Assembly: GCA_005883855.1 (NCBI GenBank)
Contig: VBAU01000081.1
Span: 9,506-15,134, forward strand
Source of the DNA: Bacteroidota bacterium
Lineage (GTDB): Bacteria > Bacteroidota > Bacteroidia > Chitinophagales > Chitinophagaceae
DNA: 5,629 nt
Direction of reading: 5' to 3'
In this document: positions 1-5,629 of the stretch, piece by piece
How positions within the stretch are numbered: the first letter of the stretch is position 1
Layout: every line of letters begins with the position of its first letter
The notes under the pieces: model-generated
Seen by the model: the letters and a program-made list of their open reading frames with translations, nothing else
Database searches by the model: none
What the model was told of the DNA's origin: nothing
Translations under genes and position numbers: made by a program

Positions 1-580
1 CCGTTTTTAAATGAGCGTTATTTTGTACCAGTTGTTCATTGAGCTGTCTAATTTTTTCTTCTGAGGCTTTCCTTTCTTCTATTTCCTTTTGCAAAGATTT
101 GTTGGCGGTCATTAATCGTTTTTCATGAAGAAGCAGTTGCTGATTCTTTCTATACAGATCGACAAATACCGAGACCTTCATCCGCAATACTTCCGGGTTC
201 ACAGGCTTGTAAATGTAATCTACGCCACCCGTCTGGTAGCCTTTGAAGATGTAGTCTTCGTCATACCCAAAAGCGGTGATAAAGATGATGGGAATATTTC
301 TTAGCTTGTCCCGCTCGTAAATGATCGTAGCCGTGTCAAAGCCATTTAGGTCGGGCATTTGCACATCCATTAGTATCAACGAAAAATCCTGTTCCTTTAA
401 TAAAACCTTAAGAGCTTCCCGACCTGAATTGGCTTTTACGATCGTATAATTGTCTTTTTCGAAAATTGTTTCGATAGAATACAAGTTGTCTTCTCTGTCG
501 TCAACTAGCAGAATCTTGATATCCGATTTCCGTAACAGGCTTTGGCCAACCATGGGCTTATTATTGACGATTTTTTCCAT
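1..580 (-). CDS. Response regulator receiver with C-terminal coiled coil, probable REC-histidine kinase (3' partial)
   Basis: The frame opens with ATG at 580..578 and stays open to the left edge, giving 193 residues with no stop. Residues 21-137 are a CheY-like receiver: acidic pair Asp27/Asp28 in ILLVDD, phospho-acceptor Asp72 in LILMDVQMPD, Thr102 in FITAF, and Lys125-Pro126 in YIYKP. From about residue 141 a charged helix rich in Gln, Lys and Glu begins (KSLQKEIEERKASEEKIRQL) and continues to the edge. In many Bacteroidota proteins this helix joins an N-terminal receiver to a HisKA/HATPase_c module, so a receiver-kinase hybrid is my best guess, but the kinase part is not visible. A receiver with another output is possible. 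The start lacks a Shine-Dalgarno motif, which is usual for Bacteroidota; Met10 (ATG at 553..551) is an alternative. The 5-base gap to the upstream kinase stop suggests co-transcription and a shared phosphorelay. Confidence 0.9.
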   Translation of the reverse strand, partial: MEKIVNNKPMVGQSLLRKSDIKILLVDDREDNLYSIETIFEKDNYTIVKANSGREALKVLLKEQDFSLILMDVQMPDLNGFDTATIIYERDKLRNIPIIFITAFGYDEDYIFKGYQTGGVDYIYKPVNPEVLRMKVSVFVDLYRKNQQLLLHEKRLMTANKSLQKEIEERKASEEKIRQLNEQLVQNNAHLKT

Positions 581-585
581 ACTGC
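581..585 (-). other. Five-base intergenic gap, probable translational coupling
   Basis: Only GCAGT separates the kinase TAA (588..586) from the ATG of the receiver gene (580..578). There is no room for a promoter or terminator in the gap, and no AGGAGG-like sequence in the 20 bases before the ATG. The two genes are therefore most simply read as one transcript, with ribosomes ending on the kinase re-initiating or being replaced at once. A promoter inside the end of the kinase gene cannot be ruled out by eye. Confidence 0.8.
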
Positions 586-3500
586 TTATTTGTATAACCA
601 CACTCTCATTAGCGAAAGCAGCTGATCAATCTTTAAGGGTTTAGTAATATAGTCGGACGCACCAGCTTCAATACACTTTTCCCTGTCGCCCTTCATAGCC
701 TTGGCTGTAACCGCGATGATAGGTAAAGTCGTATTCTTGTGCTCGCGCCTTATTTTTTGAGTGGTTTCATATCCATCCATCTCAGGCATCATGATGTCCA
801 TAAGCACCATGTCAATATCCGCTGTTTCAGTTAAGATCTTCATCGCCTCCTGCCCACTCTCGGCCGTGATTGTTTGAATGCTGTATTTTTCAAAGGCAGT
901 TGTCAATGCAAAAAGATTTCGCACATCATCGTCTACAACCAGCACTCTTTTATTGGTCAGCACATCATTCTTTGCACGCAGATTTTCAATCAGCTTTCTT
1001 TTCTCAAGTAATAGATCTTTGTGGTTCAGGTGAAGCAGCATAACGGTTTCCTCAAGCAAGAAATCAAGCGAATTGACATCCTTTAGCAATATTCGATTCG
1101 CATGCTGTTTTAACCTCATCCTCTCTCTTGGTGCAAAATCTTTGGCCGAGTAAACGATGACCGGTGTCATCTGCACCTTTTTGGTTGTGCTTATCTCGGT
1201 TACAAATTTCAGTCCGTCAATATCGGGTAACATGTAATCAACAATGATGCAATCGTATTCATTTTCTTTAACAAGATCCAGTGCCTTCATCCCGGAATTG
1301 GTAATTTCAATATTAATCAGGTCGCCGTTATCCAGAATTTTTACCACCTGGGACGAGTCAAACTCGTTATCCTCTACTATCAGAACTTTTTTGTTTTTGC
1401 GCTCGTGGTACTCGACAATATCCGTAAACAGCACAGACAAAGCCTCCGTTTTCAATGGCTTCAAATGAAAACTCCTTGCACCCCGTTGCATAGCCAGTAA
1501 ATGATTTTCTTCCCCGGAGATGAGGTGAACTGGGATGTGCCTGAAGTTGACATCATTTTTAAATAGATCGAGGATCCTCCATCCGCTTGCATCAGGGAGT
1601 TTTACGTCAAGGGTGATAGCGATGGGACCATATTTATTCGTAAGGTCAAATACTTCGCTGAAGTTCACAGCTACCACCGCTTTTAAATCCTTTTCATGTG
1701 CTTTTTCCAGCATGATCTTGGCGAAGTTGATGTCGTCCTCTACGATCAACACAACTTTGTCCGCAGTTAAAATATTATTCCTGTCATCACCAACCTCATT
1801 AATTATTTCGCTCAGTACATCAAGGTCGTCACTAACCTTAACTGTCGGTACCGATTGCAAAGTGATGTCATCACTGCTCCTCAGACTCTCTGCAAGCTTA
1901 TACTCAGTGACTTTACGACTGGTTTGCTTTTCCTTTCTTGTTGTTATTGTAGGATTGTATTCAATGGGCAAGAATAAAGTGAACGTGCTGCCCTTGCCTA
2001 CTTCACTCGCTAGTTCAATAGATCCGCCCAGTAAGTCAGCTAGTCCGCGGCTGATCGAAAGTCCTAGCCCGGTTCCACCATACTTACGGCTGGTTGATCC
2101 TTCGGCTTGCTGAAATGCCTCGAATATGATGCTTTGTTTGTCTCTCGGGATACCAATGCCGGTATCTTTTATTTCAAAAGCAACCACACTTTTAGCAGTA
2201 TCCAGGTTTGGATTTCCCTGTTTCCAGCTGCGATTAGCTTCATAGATGCGCAGCTTAACGTCCCCTTTTTCGGTAAACTTGAAGGCATTGGAAAGAAGAT
2301 TCTTCAAAATCTGGTTGAGCCGCTGCGCATCTGTTTCCAAACTGTGTGGCAATTTCTCGTCGAGTTCAATGCTGAATCGCAGATTCTTGCTTTCGGATAC
2401 ATGTCTAAAGGTTGTTTGAACAAAAGCTGTGATTTCATTGAAGCGGAGGTTAATAAAGTCGGTAGAGATATAACCAGATTCAATCTTAGAGAGATCGAGT
2501 ATGTCGTTGATCAATTGTATCAGGTCATCGCCACAGCTGTGGATGGTCTTCGCATAGCTCACCTGTTTATCGCTCAGGTTGCCCTCGGAGTTTTCGTACA
2601 ACTGCTGGGCAAGGATGAGCAGCGAATTCAACGGTGTGCGCAACTCGTGCGACATGTTGGCAAGGAACTCCGATTTATACTTTGAGGTTAACTGCAGCTG
2701 TTCGGCTTTTTCTTCAAGTGATCTCCTGGCTTCCTCTACCTCTTTATTTTTAGCTTCCACTTCTTCTTTTTGTTTTACTAACAAGTGCGCCTTGTCCTGC
2801 AATTCCTCGTTTGCTCTTCTTAATTCTTCTGTCAATGACTGTGATTGTTCAAGCAAGCCTTCAGTTCTGGAGTTAGCTTCAAGGGTATTTAATACAATGC
2901 CGATGCTTTCTGTTAATTGGCTAAGGAAGTCAAGGTGTGTCTCACTGAAAGTATCAAACGAAGCCAGCTCAATGACCGCCTTAATTTCTTTCTCAAAAAG
3001 TACTGGCAAGACGATCAGGTTGGCGGGCGATGCCTTTCCAAGGCCGGAGCCTATCTTGAAGTAGTTTTTCGGAACATTTGATAAAAGAATGCGACGTTTT
3101 TCCAGGGCGCATTGGCCAACCAATCCTTGTCCCAGTACGAACTCTTTTTCCTTTTTCACCTCTTCGCCATATGCATACGCAGCAAATAATTTGAGTTTCT
3201 GCTGCGCGTCATTTTCCCCCCCTTGTTCAAGAATGTAGAACATTCCCTTTTGCGCATTGACAACCTGTGCGAGCTCAGAAAGAATGCGGTGTGTAACCGT
3301 GTTTAGATCTTTTTGTCCTTGCAACATCTGGGTAAATTTTGCAAGGTTTGTTTTCAACCAGTCTTGTTCCTGGTTTCGAAGCGTTGTTTGCTTCAGGTTC
3401 GCGATCATTTGGTTGATCGTGTCTTTCAATTCTTCCACCTCCCCTTTGGCCTCCACGCGAATCATTTGCGTAAGATCTCCTTTTGTCACCGCAGAAGCCA

Positions 3501-5629
3501 CATCCGAGATGGCACGCACCTGGGTCGTGAGATTTTCAGCGAGCTGGTTCACATTTTCCGTGAGATTTTTCCAGATACCAGATGCCCCCGGCACACTTGC
3601 CTGTCCTCCCAATCTTCCTTCAACACCTACCTCGCGGGCCACTGTTGTCACCTGGTCAGCAAATACAGCAAGCGTGTCAATCATTTCATTGATAGTCTCC
3701 GTTAATTGCGCAACTTCTCCGCGAGAAACGATCGACAACTTTTGTTTGAGATTACCCGTTGCTACAGCGGTTACCACTTTTGCAATTCCGCGCACCTGGT
3801 TGGTAAGGTTAGAAGCCATCATGTTCACGGAGTCTGTCAAATCCTTCCACGTACCAGCAACGCCCTGCACCTCTGCCTGTCCTCCTAATTTTCCTTCCGT
3901 ACCTACTTCACGCGCCACCCTGGTTACCTCGAATGCAAATGAGTTTAATTGGTCCACCATCGTGTTGATCGTGTTCTTCAGATCGAGGATTTCTCCCTTT
4001 ACATCGATGGTGACTTTTTTGGTTAAGTCGCCTGACTGCACAGCCTTTGTCACCTCCGCAATGTTTCTTACCTGGGATGTTAAGTTACCAGTCATATGAT
4101 TCACGGAGTCGGTCAAGTCCTTCCATGTACCAGCTACACCAGGCACAAACGCCTGTCCACCCAGTTTTCCGTCGGTACCTACTTCACGGGCTACCCTTGT
4201 TACCTCGGATGCGAAAGCCCGCAACTGGTCCACCATCGTGTTAAGCGTTTCCTTTAGTTGCAAAATTTCTCCGCGCACGTCCACCGTAATCTTTTTACTC
4301 ATGTCACCATTGGCAACCGCGATGGCAACGTCGGCGATGTTACGCACCTGGGCTGTGAGGTTTCCTGCCATTTGGTTCACCGAGTCCGTCAAATCTTTCC
4401 AAGTGCCACCAACACCCGGCACGTGTGCCTGGCCGCCAAGTTTTCCCTCAGTTCCTACCTCACGGGCAACACGCGTTACTTCCGATGCAAACGCACGCAA
4501 CTGTTCCACCATCGTGTTAATGGTATTCTTCAGCTCCAGGATTTCTCCTTTTACGTCTACCTCGATCTTCCTCGAAAGGTCTCCATTGGCAACAGCTGTT
4601 GTTACTTCGGCAATGTTTCTTACTTGTGATGTAAGATTCGAGGCCATTTTATTTACAGAGTCAGTAAGATCTTTCCACAGTCCCTCAACGCCCGGAACAT
4701 CAGCTTGCCCTCCGAGTTTTCCTTCAGAACCAACTTCGCGTGCCACACGGAACACTTCCGAACCGAATGAATTCAATTGATCCACCATCGTGTTGATCGT
4801 GTTTTTCAATTCAAGGATTTCACCCTTCACATCCACGGTAATTTTTTTAGAGAGATCGCCTCGCGCAATGGCTGTAGACACCTCGGCAATATTTCTTACC
4901 TGGCCCGTGAGGTTTGACGCCATTTGATTCACCGAATCAGTCAAATCCTTCCACGTACCACCCACACCTTGCACTTTTGCCTGTCCGCCCAGTTTTCCTT
5001 CTGTACCCACTTCAAGAGCCACACGCGTCACCTCCGACGCAAAGGAATTGAGCTGGTCAACCATCGTGTTGATGGTATTCTTTAACTCCAGGATTTCTCC
5101 TTCTACATTCACCGTGATTTTTTTCGAAAGGTCGCCATTTGCTACCGCGGTTGTTACCTCTGCAATGTTTCTAACCTGCGCGGTAAGATTCGACGCCATC
5201 TGGTTCACCGATTCTGTGAGGTCCTTCCACGTACCACCAACGCCCTGCACCTTTGCCTGTCCACCGAGTTTTCCTTCTGTACCCACTTCGAGAGCCACAC
5301 GCGTTACCTCCGATGCAAATGAGTTCAGCTGGTCCACCATCGTGTTGATCGTGTTTTTCAGTTCAAGGATTTCTCCCTTTACATCAACGGTAATTTTTCT
5401 TGACAAGTCACCGCGCGCAACCGCTGTTGTAACCTCAGCAATATTTCTTACCTGGCCTGTGAGGTTGGATGCCATCTGGTTTACAGAGTCTGTCAGATCT
5501 TTCCAAACACCGCCAACACCTTTCACAGTTGCCTGTCCACCAAGTTTTCCTTCGCTTCCAACCTCTCTCGCCACACGCGTTACCTCTGCAGAGAATGAAT
5601 TCAACTGGTCCACCATCGTGTTGATGGTA
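586..5629 (-). CDS. Poly-HAMP hybrid sensor histidine kinase with GAF and three receiver domains (5' partial)
   Basis: A single uninterrupted frame runs from the right edge to a TAA at 588..586. At least 1,680 residues are visible. The Met codon at 5616 is not a real start: the upstream codons still read T-I-N-T, the normal end of a repeat, so the true N-terminus lies outside. Residues are numbered from that Met. Order: eight 92-residue HAMP-pair repeats (1-736), linker helix (737-767), GAF (about 768-910), coiled coil (911-978), HisKA with His990, HATPase_c (about 1090-1220), then receivers with Asp1337, Asp1460 and Asp1607. No membrane segment is visible, so this part is cytoplasmic. The order matches bacterial relatives of the fungal Nik1/Os-1 group III kinases, which are linked to osmotic or stress sensing; the signal here is unknown. 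No Hpt domain is seen. All catalytic motifs are intact, so it should be an active kinase. The next gene starts 5 bases after the stop. Confidence 0.96.
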   Translation of the reverse strand, partial: TINTMVDQLNSFSAEVTRVAREVGSEGKLGGQATVKGVGGVWKDLTDSVNQMASNLTGQVRNIAEVTTAVARGDLSRKITVDVKGEILELKNTINTMVDQLNSFASEVTRVALEVGTEGKLGGQAKVQGVGGTWKDLTESVNQMASNLTAQVRNIAEVTTAVANGDLSKKITVNVEGEILELKNTINTMVDQLNSFASEVTRVALEVGTEGKLGGQAKVQGVGGTWKDLTDSVNQMASNLTGQVRNIAEVSTAIARGDLSKKITVDVKGEILELKNTINTMVDQLNSFGSEVFRVAREVGSEGKLGGQADVPGVEGLWKDLTDSVNKMASNLTSQVRNIAEVTTAVANGDLSRKIEVDVKGEILELKNTINTMVEQLRAFASEVTRVAREVGTEGKLGGQAHVPGVGGTWKDLTDSVNQMAGNLTAQVRNIADVAIAVANGDMSKKITVDVRGEILQLKETLNTMVDQLRAFASEVTRVAREVGTDGKLGGQAFVPGVAGTWKDLTDSVNHMTGNLTSQVRNIAEVTKAVQSGDLTKKVTIDVKGEILDLKNTINTMVDQLNSFAFEVTRVAREVGTEGKLGGQAEVQGVAGTWKDLTDSVNMMASNLTNQVRGIAKVVTAVATGNLKQKLSIVSRGEVAQLTETINEMIDTLAVFADQVTTVAREVGVEGRLGGQASVPGASGIWKNLTENVNQLAENLTTQVRAISDVASAVTKGDLTQMIRVEAKGEVEELKDTINQMIANLKQTTLRNQEQDWLKTNLAKFTQMLQGQKDLNTVTHRILSELAQVVNAQKGMFYILEQGGENDAQQKLKLFAAYAYGEEVKKEKEFVLGQGLVGQCALEKRRILLSNVPKNYFKIGSGLGKASPANLIVLPVLFEKEIKAVIELASFDTFSETHLDFLSQLTESIGIVLNTLEANSRTEGLLEQSQSLTEELRRANEELQDKAHLLVKQKEEVEAKNKEVEEARRSLEEKAEQLQLTSKYKSEFLANMSHELRTPLNSLLILAQQLYENSEGNLSDKQVSYAKTIHSCGDDLIQLINDILDLSKIESGYISTDFINLRFNEITAFVQTTFRHVSESKNLRFSIELDEKLPHSLETDAQRLNQILKNLLSNAFKFTEKGDVKLRIYEANRSWKQGNPNLDTAKSVVAFEIKDTGIGIPRDKQSIIFEAFQQAEGSTSRKYGGTGLGLSISRGLADLLGGSIELASEVGKGSTFTLFLPIEYNPTITTRKEKQTSRKVTEYKLAESLRSSDDITLQSVPTVKVSDDLDVLSEIINEVGDDRNNILTADKVVLIVEDDINFAKIMLEKAHEKDLKAVVAVNFSEVFDLTNKYGPIAITLDVKLPDASGWRILDLFKNDVNFRHIPVHLISGEENHLLAMQRGARSFHLKPLKTEALSVLFTDIVEYHERKNKKVLIVEDNEFDSSQVVKILDNGDLINIEITNSGMKALDLVKENEYDCIIVDYMLPDIDGLKFVTEISTTKKVQMTPVIVYSAKDFAPRERMRLKQHANRILLKDVNSLDFLLEETVMLLHLNHKDLLLEKRKLIENLRAKNDVLTNKRVLVVDDDVRNLFALTTAFEKYSIQTITAESGQEAMKILTETADIDMVLMDIMMPEMDGYETTQKIRREHKNTTLPIIAVTAKAMKGDREKCIEAGASDYITKPLKIDQLLSLMRVWLYK
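589..954 (-). other. Receiver domain 3 of the kinase (C-terminal)
   Basis: Residues about 1555-1676. Acidic residues Asp1562-Asp1563 in VLVVDDD, phospho-acceptor Asp1607 (codon 798..796) in VLMDIMMPEMDGYE, Thr1637 in AVTAKAMKGDREKC, and Lys1659-Pro1660 in YITKPLK. It is the most canonical of the three receivers and ends the protein at LLSLMRVWLYK directly before the stop. By position and conservation it is the likeliest terminal acceptor in cis, with an outside Hpt protein or regulator as the next step. Confidence 0.93.
1039..1395 (-). other. Receiver domain 2 of the kinase
   Basis: Residues about 1408-1526. Acidic residues Glu1415-Asp1416 in VLIVEDN, phospho-acceptor Asp1460 (codon 1239..1237) in CIIVDYMLPDIDG, and Ser1490 in VYSAKD. 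Lys1512 (codon 1083..1081) is present but followed by Asp (ILLKDV) instead of the usual Pro. That Lys-Pro cis peptide normally shapes the active-site loop, so kinetics or partner choice may differ. I recall the same loss in homologues, so it is probably a family trait. A helix (about 1527-1550) links it to receiver 3. Confidence 0.85.
1417..1761 (-). other. Receiver domain 1 of the kinase
   Basis: Residues about 1286-1400. Acidic cluster Glu1293-Asp1294-Asp1295 in VLIVEDD, phospho-acceptor Asp1337 (codon 1608..1606) in ITLDVKLPDASGW, Ser1367 at the Thr/Ser switch position in HLISGEE, and Lys1386-Pro1387. All key positions are filled, so it should accept phosphate. The TLDVKLPDASGW form, with xGW rather than xGF/Y, is common for the first receiver in this family. 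It follows an acidic, probably flexible linker (about 1221-1285). Confidence 0.88.
1957..2682 (-). other. HisKA and HATPase_c kinase core
   Basis: The H-box is FLANMSHELRTPLN, with the phospho-acceptor His990 encoded at 2649..2647. The second HisKA helix ends ILDLSKIESG. The ATPase domain (about 1090-1220) has the N-box NQILKNLLSNAFKFT (Asn1106, Asn1110), the G1 box DTGIGIP (Asp1151), the F-box region IFEAFQQAEGSTSRKYGG, and the G2 box GGTGLGLSISRGL. All residues needed for ATP binding and autophosphorylation are present, so this is a catalytically competent HPK1-type kinase. Domain edges are approximate. Confidence 0.95.
2683..2886 (-). other. Charged coiled coil leading into HisKA
   Basis: Residues about 911-978 are rich in Glu, Lys, Gln and Leu with a heptad-like spacing (LTEELRRANEELQDKAHLLV, then EEVEAKNKEVEEARRSLEEK). 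There are no prolines or glycines after about residue 920. This is a parallel coiled coil of the signalling-helix kind that joins the GAF domain to the dimerisation helices of HisKA. The low-complexity charge pattern will attract spurious similarity matches to other coiled coils. Confidence 0.8.
2887..3315 (-). other. GAF domain of the kinase
   Basis: Residues about 768-910 have the GAF pattern: an N-terminal helix (LNTVTHRILSELAQVV), a strand with GMFYILE, the GQGLVGQCALEKRRILLSNV segment typical of GAF domains, then LIVLPVLFEKEIKAVIELAS and the closing helix FLSQLTESIGIVLNTL. The one obvious cysteine (Cys836 in VGQCA) is not in a recognisable bilin or metal site, so no ligand can be named. 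It may bind a small molecule or act only as a dimerisation and signal-relay module. Confidence 0.8.
3316..3408 (-). other. Linker helix between HAMP array and GAF domain
   Basis: Residues 737-767 begin MIANLKQTTL and include QDWLKTNLAKFTQMLQGQKD. This segment is predicted helical and continues the last HAMP helix into the GAF domain. The WLKTNLA-F-x-x-M-L-Q-G-Q wording is typical of this hybrid kinase family as I know it, placing the protein in the bacterial Nik1-like group rather than among unrelated HAMP kinases. Confidence 0.7.
3409..3960 (-). repeat. Divergent C-terminal HAMP repeats R7 and R8 next to the output domains
   Basis: R7 and R8 keep the 92-residue length but leave the consensus of R1-R6. 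The second HAMP-like unit of R7 reads GIAKVVTAVATGNLKQKLSI with RGEVAQLTETINE instead of the KGEILELKNTINT type. R8 has VTTVAREVGVEGRLGGQA, PGASGIWKNLTENVNQLAENLT and ends KGEVEELKDTINQ. From memory, relatives in other bacteria have very similar residues at the matching last two repeats, so this looks like a family-wide specialised cap rather than decay. The likely role is to hand the signal from the uniform rod to the linker helix and GAF domain. Confidence 0.75.
4789..5340 (-). repeat. Closely related repeat pair R2 and R3 inside the HAMP array
   Basis: R2 (5065-5340) and R3 (4789-5064) share features absent from the other six: Leu in RVALEVGTEG where the others have Arg (RVAREVG), and the stretch AKVQGVGGTW. 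They differ at only about eight residues of 92. Their DNA is less alike: over the 144 bases encoding the end of the first HAMP-like unit and the start of the repeat, a by-eye comparison gives about 20 mismatches, nearly all silent. This suggests a one-unit tandem duplication that is not very recent, with the protein then held constant by selection. Confidence 0.75.

Larger units (their letters stand above)
3409..5629 (-). repeat. Tandem array of 276-bp units encoding 92-residue double-HAMP repeats
   Basis: Eight complete units in perfect 276-bp register occupy 5341-5616, 5065-5340, 4789-5064, 4513-4788, 4237-4512, 3961-4236, 3685-3960 and 3409-3684 (R1 to R8 in protein order). Bases 5617-5629 are the end of another unit. 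Each repeat starts M-[VI]-[DE]-x-L and has two HAMP-like units. The first is built around EVTRVAREVG, EGKLGGQA and W-K-[DN]-L-T; the second around QVRNIAEV, GDLS-K-K and K-G-E-I-L-E-L-K. Unit length never varies and there are no indels, as expected for a continuous parallel coiled-coil rod in which phase must be kept. In characterised poly-HAMP proteins alternating HAMP types are thought to pass conformational changes along the stack. The true number of units is unknown because the array leaves the window. Confidence 0.95.

Noticed and set aside
450..644. Small plus-strand frame of 64 residues with a hydrophobic stretch (LLLTIFSILLICITTLSLA) spanning the gene junction
   Set aside because: The stretch resembles a membrane helix, but the frame is antisense to the end of one gene and the start of the next, with no ribosome site or homology. 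The hydrophobic run comes from A-rich coding sequence read backwards.
1535..3064. Plus-strand open frames opposite the kinase core and receiver 1
   Set aside because: Antisense to the conserved HisKA, HATPase_c and receiver coding sequence; no recognisable protein features.
3257..4780. Long open frames on the plus strand opposite the HAMP array (for example 3257-4099 and 4238-4780)
   Set aside because: They lie antisense to a well-supported coding region, recur with the repeat period, and their translations (Ser/Thr/Pro-rich runs) match no family I know. They are by-products of codon use in the repeated units.
5614..5616. ATG at 5616..5614 as the true start of the kinase
   Set aside because: Codons before it still encode T-I-N-T, the conserved end of the repeat unit, and the same Met begins every repeat. 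The gene continues beyond the window.
3409..5629. CRISPR array or non-coding satellite as explanation of the tandem repeats
   Set aside because: Units are 276 bp, contiguous without spacers, keep one open frame, and differ mostly by silent changes, so they are protein-coding repeats.

Overview
The window is almost entirely filled by two minus-strand genes that read from right to left and probably form one operon. The first covers the window from its right edge to base 586. It encodes a very large hybrid sensor histidine kinase whose N-terminus lies outside the window. Five bases after its stop codon a second gene starts at base 580. It encodes a CheY-like receiver domain followed by a long coiled coil, and it runs off the left edge. 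No RNA gene, mobile element, CRISPR array or terminator was recognised.

The kinase has a clear modular layout. Its visible N-terminal half is eight complete tandem repeats of exactly 92 residues (276 bp), with a ninth continuing past the right edge. Each repeat holds two HAMP-like helical units, giving a poly-HAMP rod of at least 16 units of the kind known from fungal group III (Nik1/Os-1) hybrid kinases and their bacterial relatives. The array is followed by a linker helix, a GAF domain, a long charged coiled coil, a HisKA domain with an intact H-box, a HATPase_c domain with N, G1 and G2 boxes, and three receiver domains in a row. The final receiver ends at the stop codon. The second gene adds a fourth receiver to the cluster. 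The likely flow is: signal at the missing N-terminus and/or GAF domain, transmission through the HAMP array, autophosphorylation at His990 (numbered from the Met codon at 5616), then transfer to receivers in cis and possibly to the neighbouring receiver protein.

The organism is most likely a member of Bacteroidota (Cytophagales- or Chitinophagales-like). This rests on the intermediate base composition, the absence of a Shine-Dalgarno sequence before the downstream start, and the style of the proteins. It is an inference, since no taxonomic marker gene is present. The architecture belongs to a known family, so nothing here is clearly a new system. The points worth a second look are the size and internal history of the HAMP array, the specialised last two repeats, and the tightly coupled second receiver gene.
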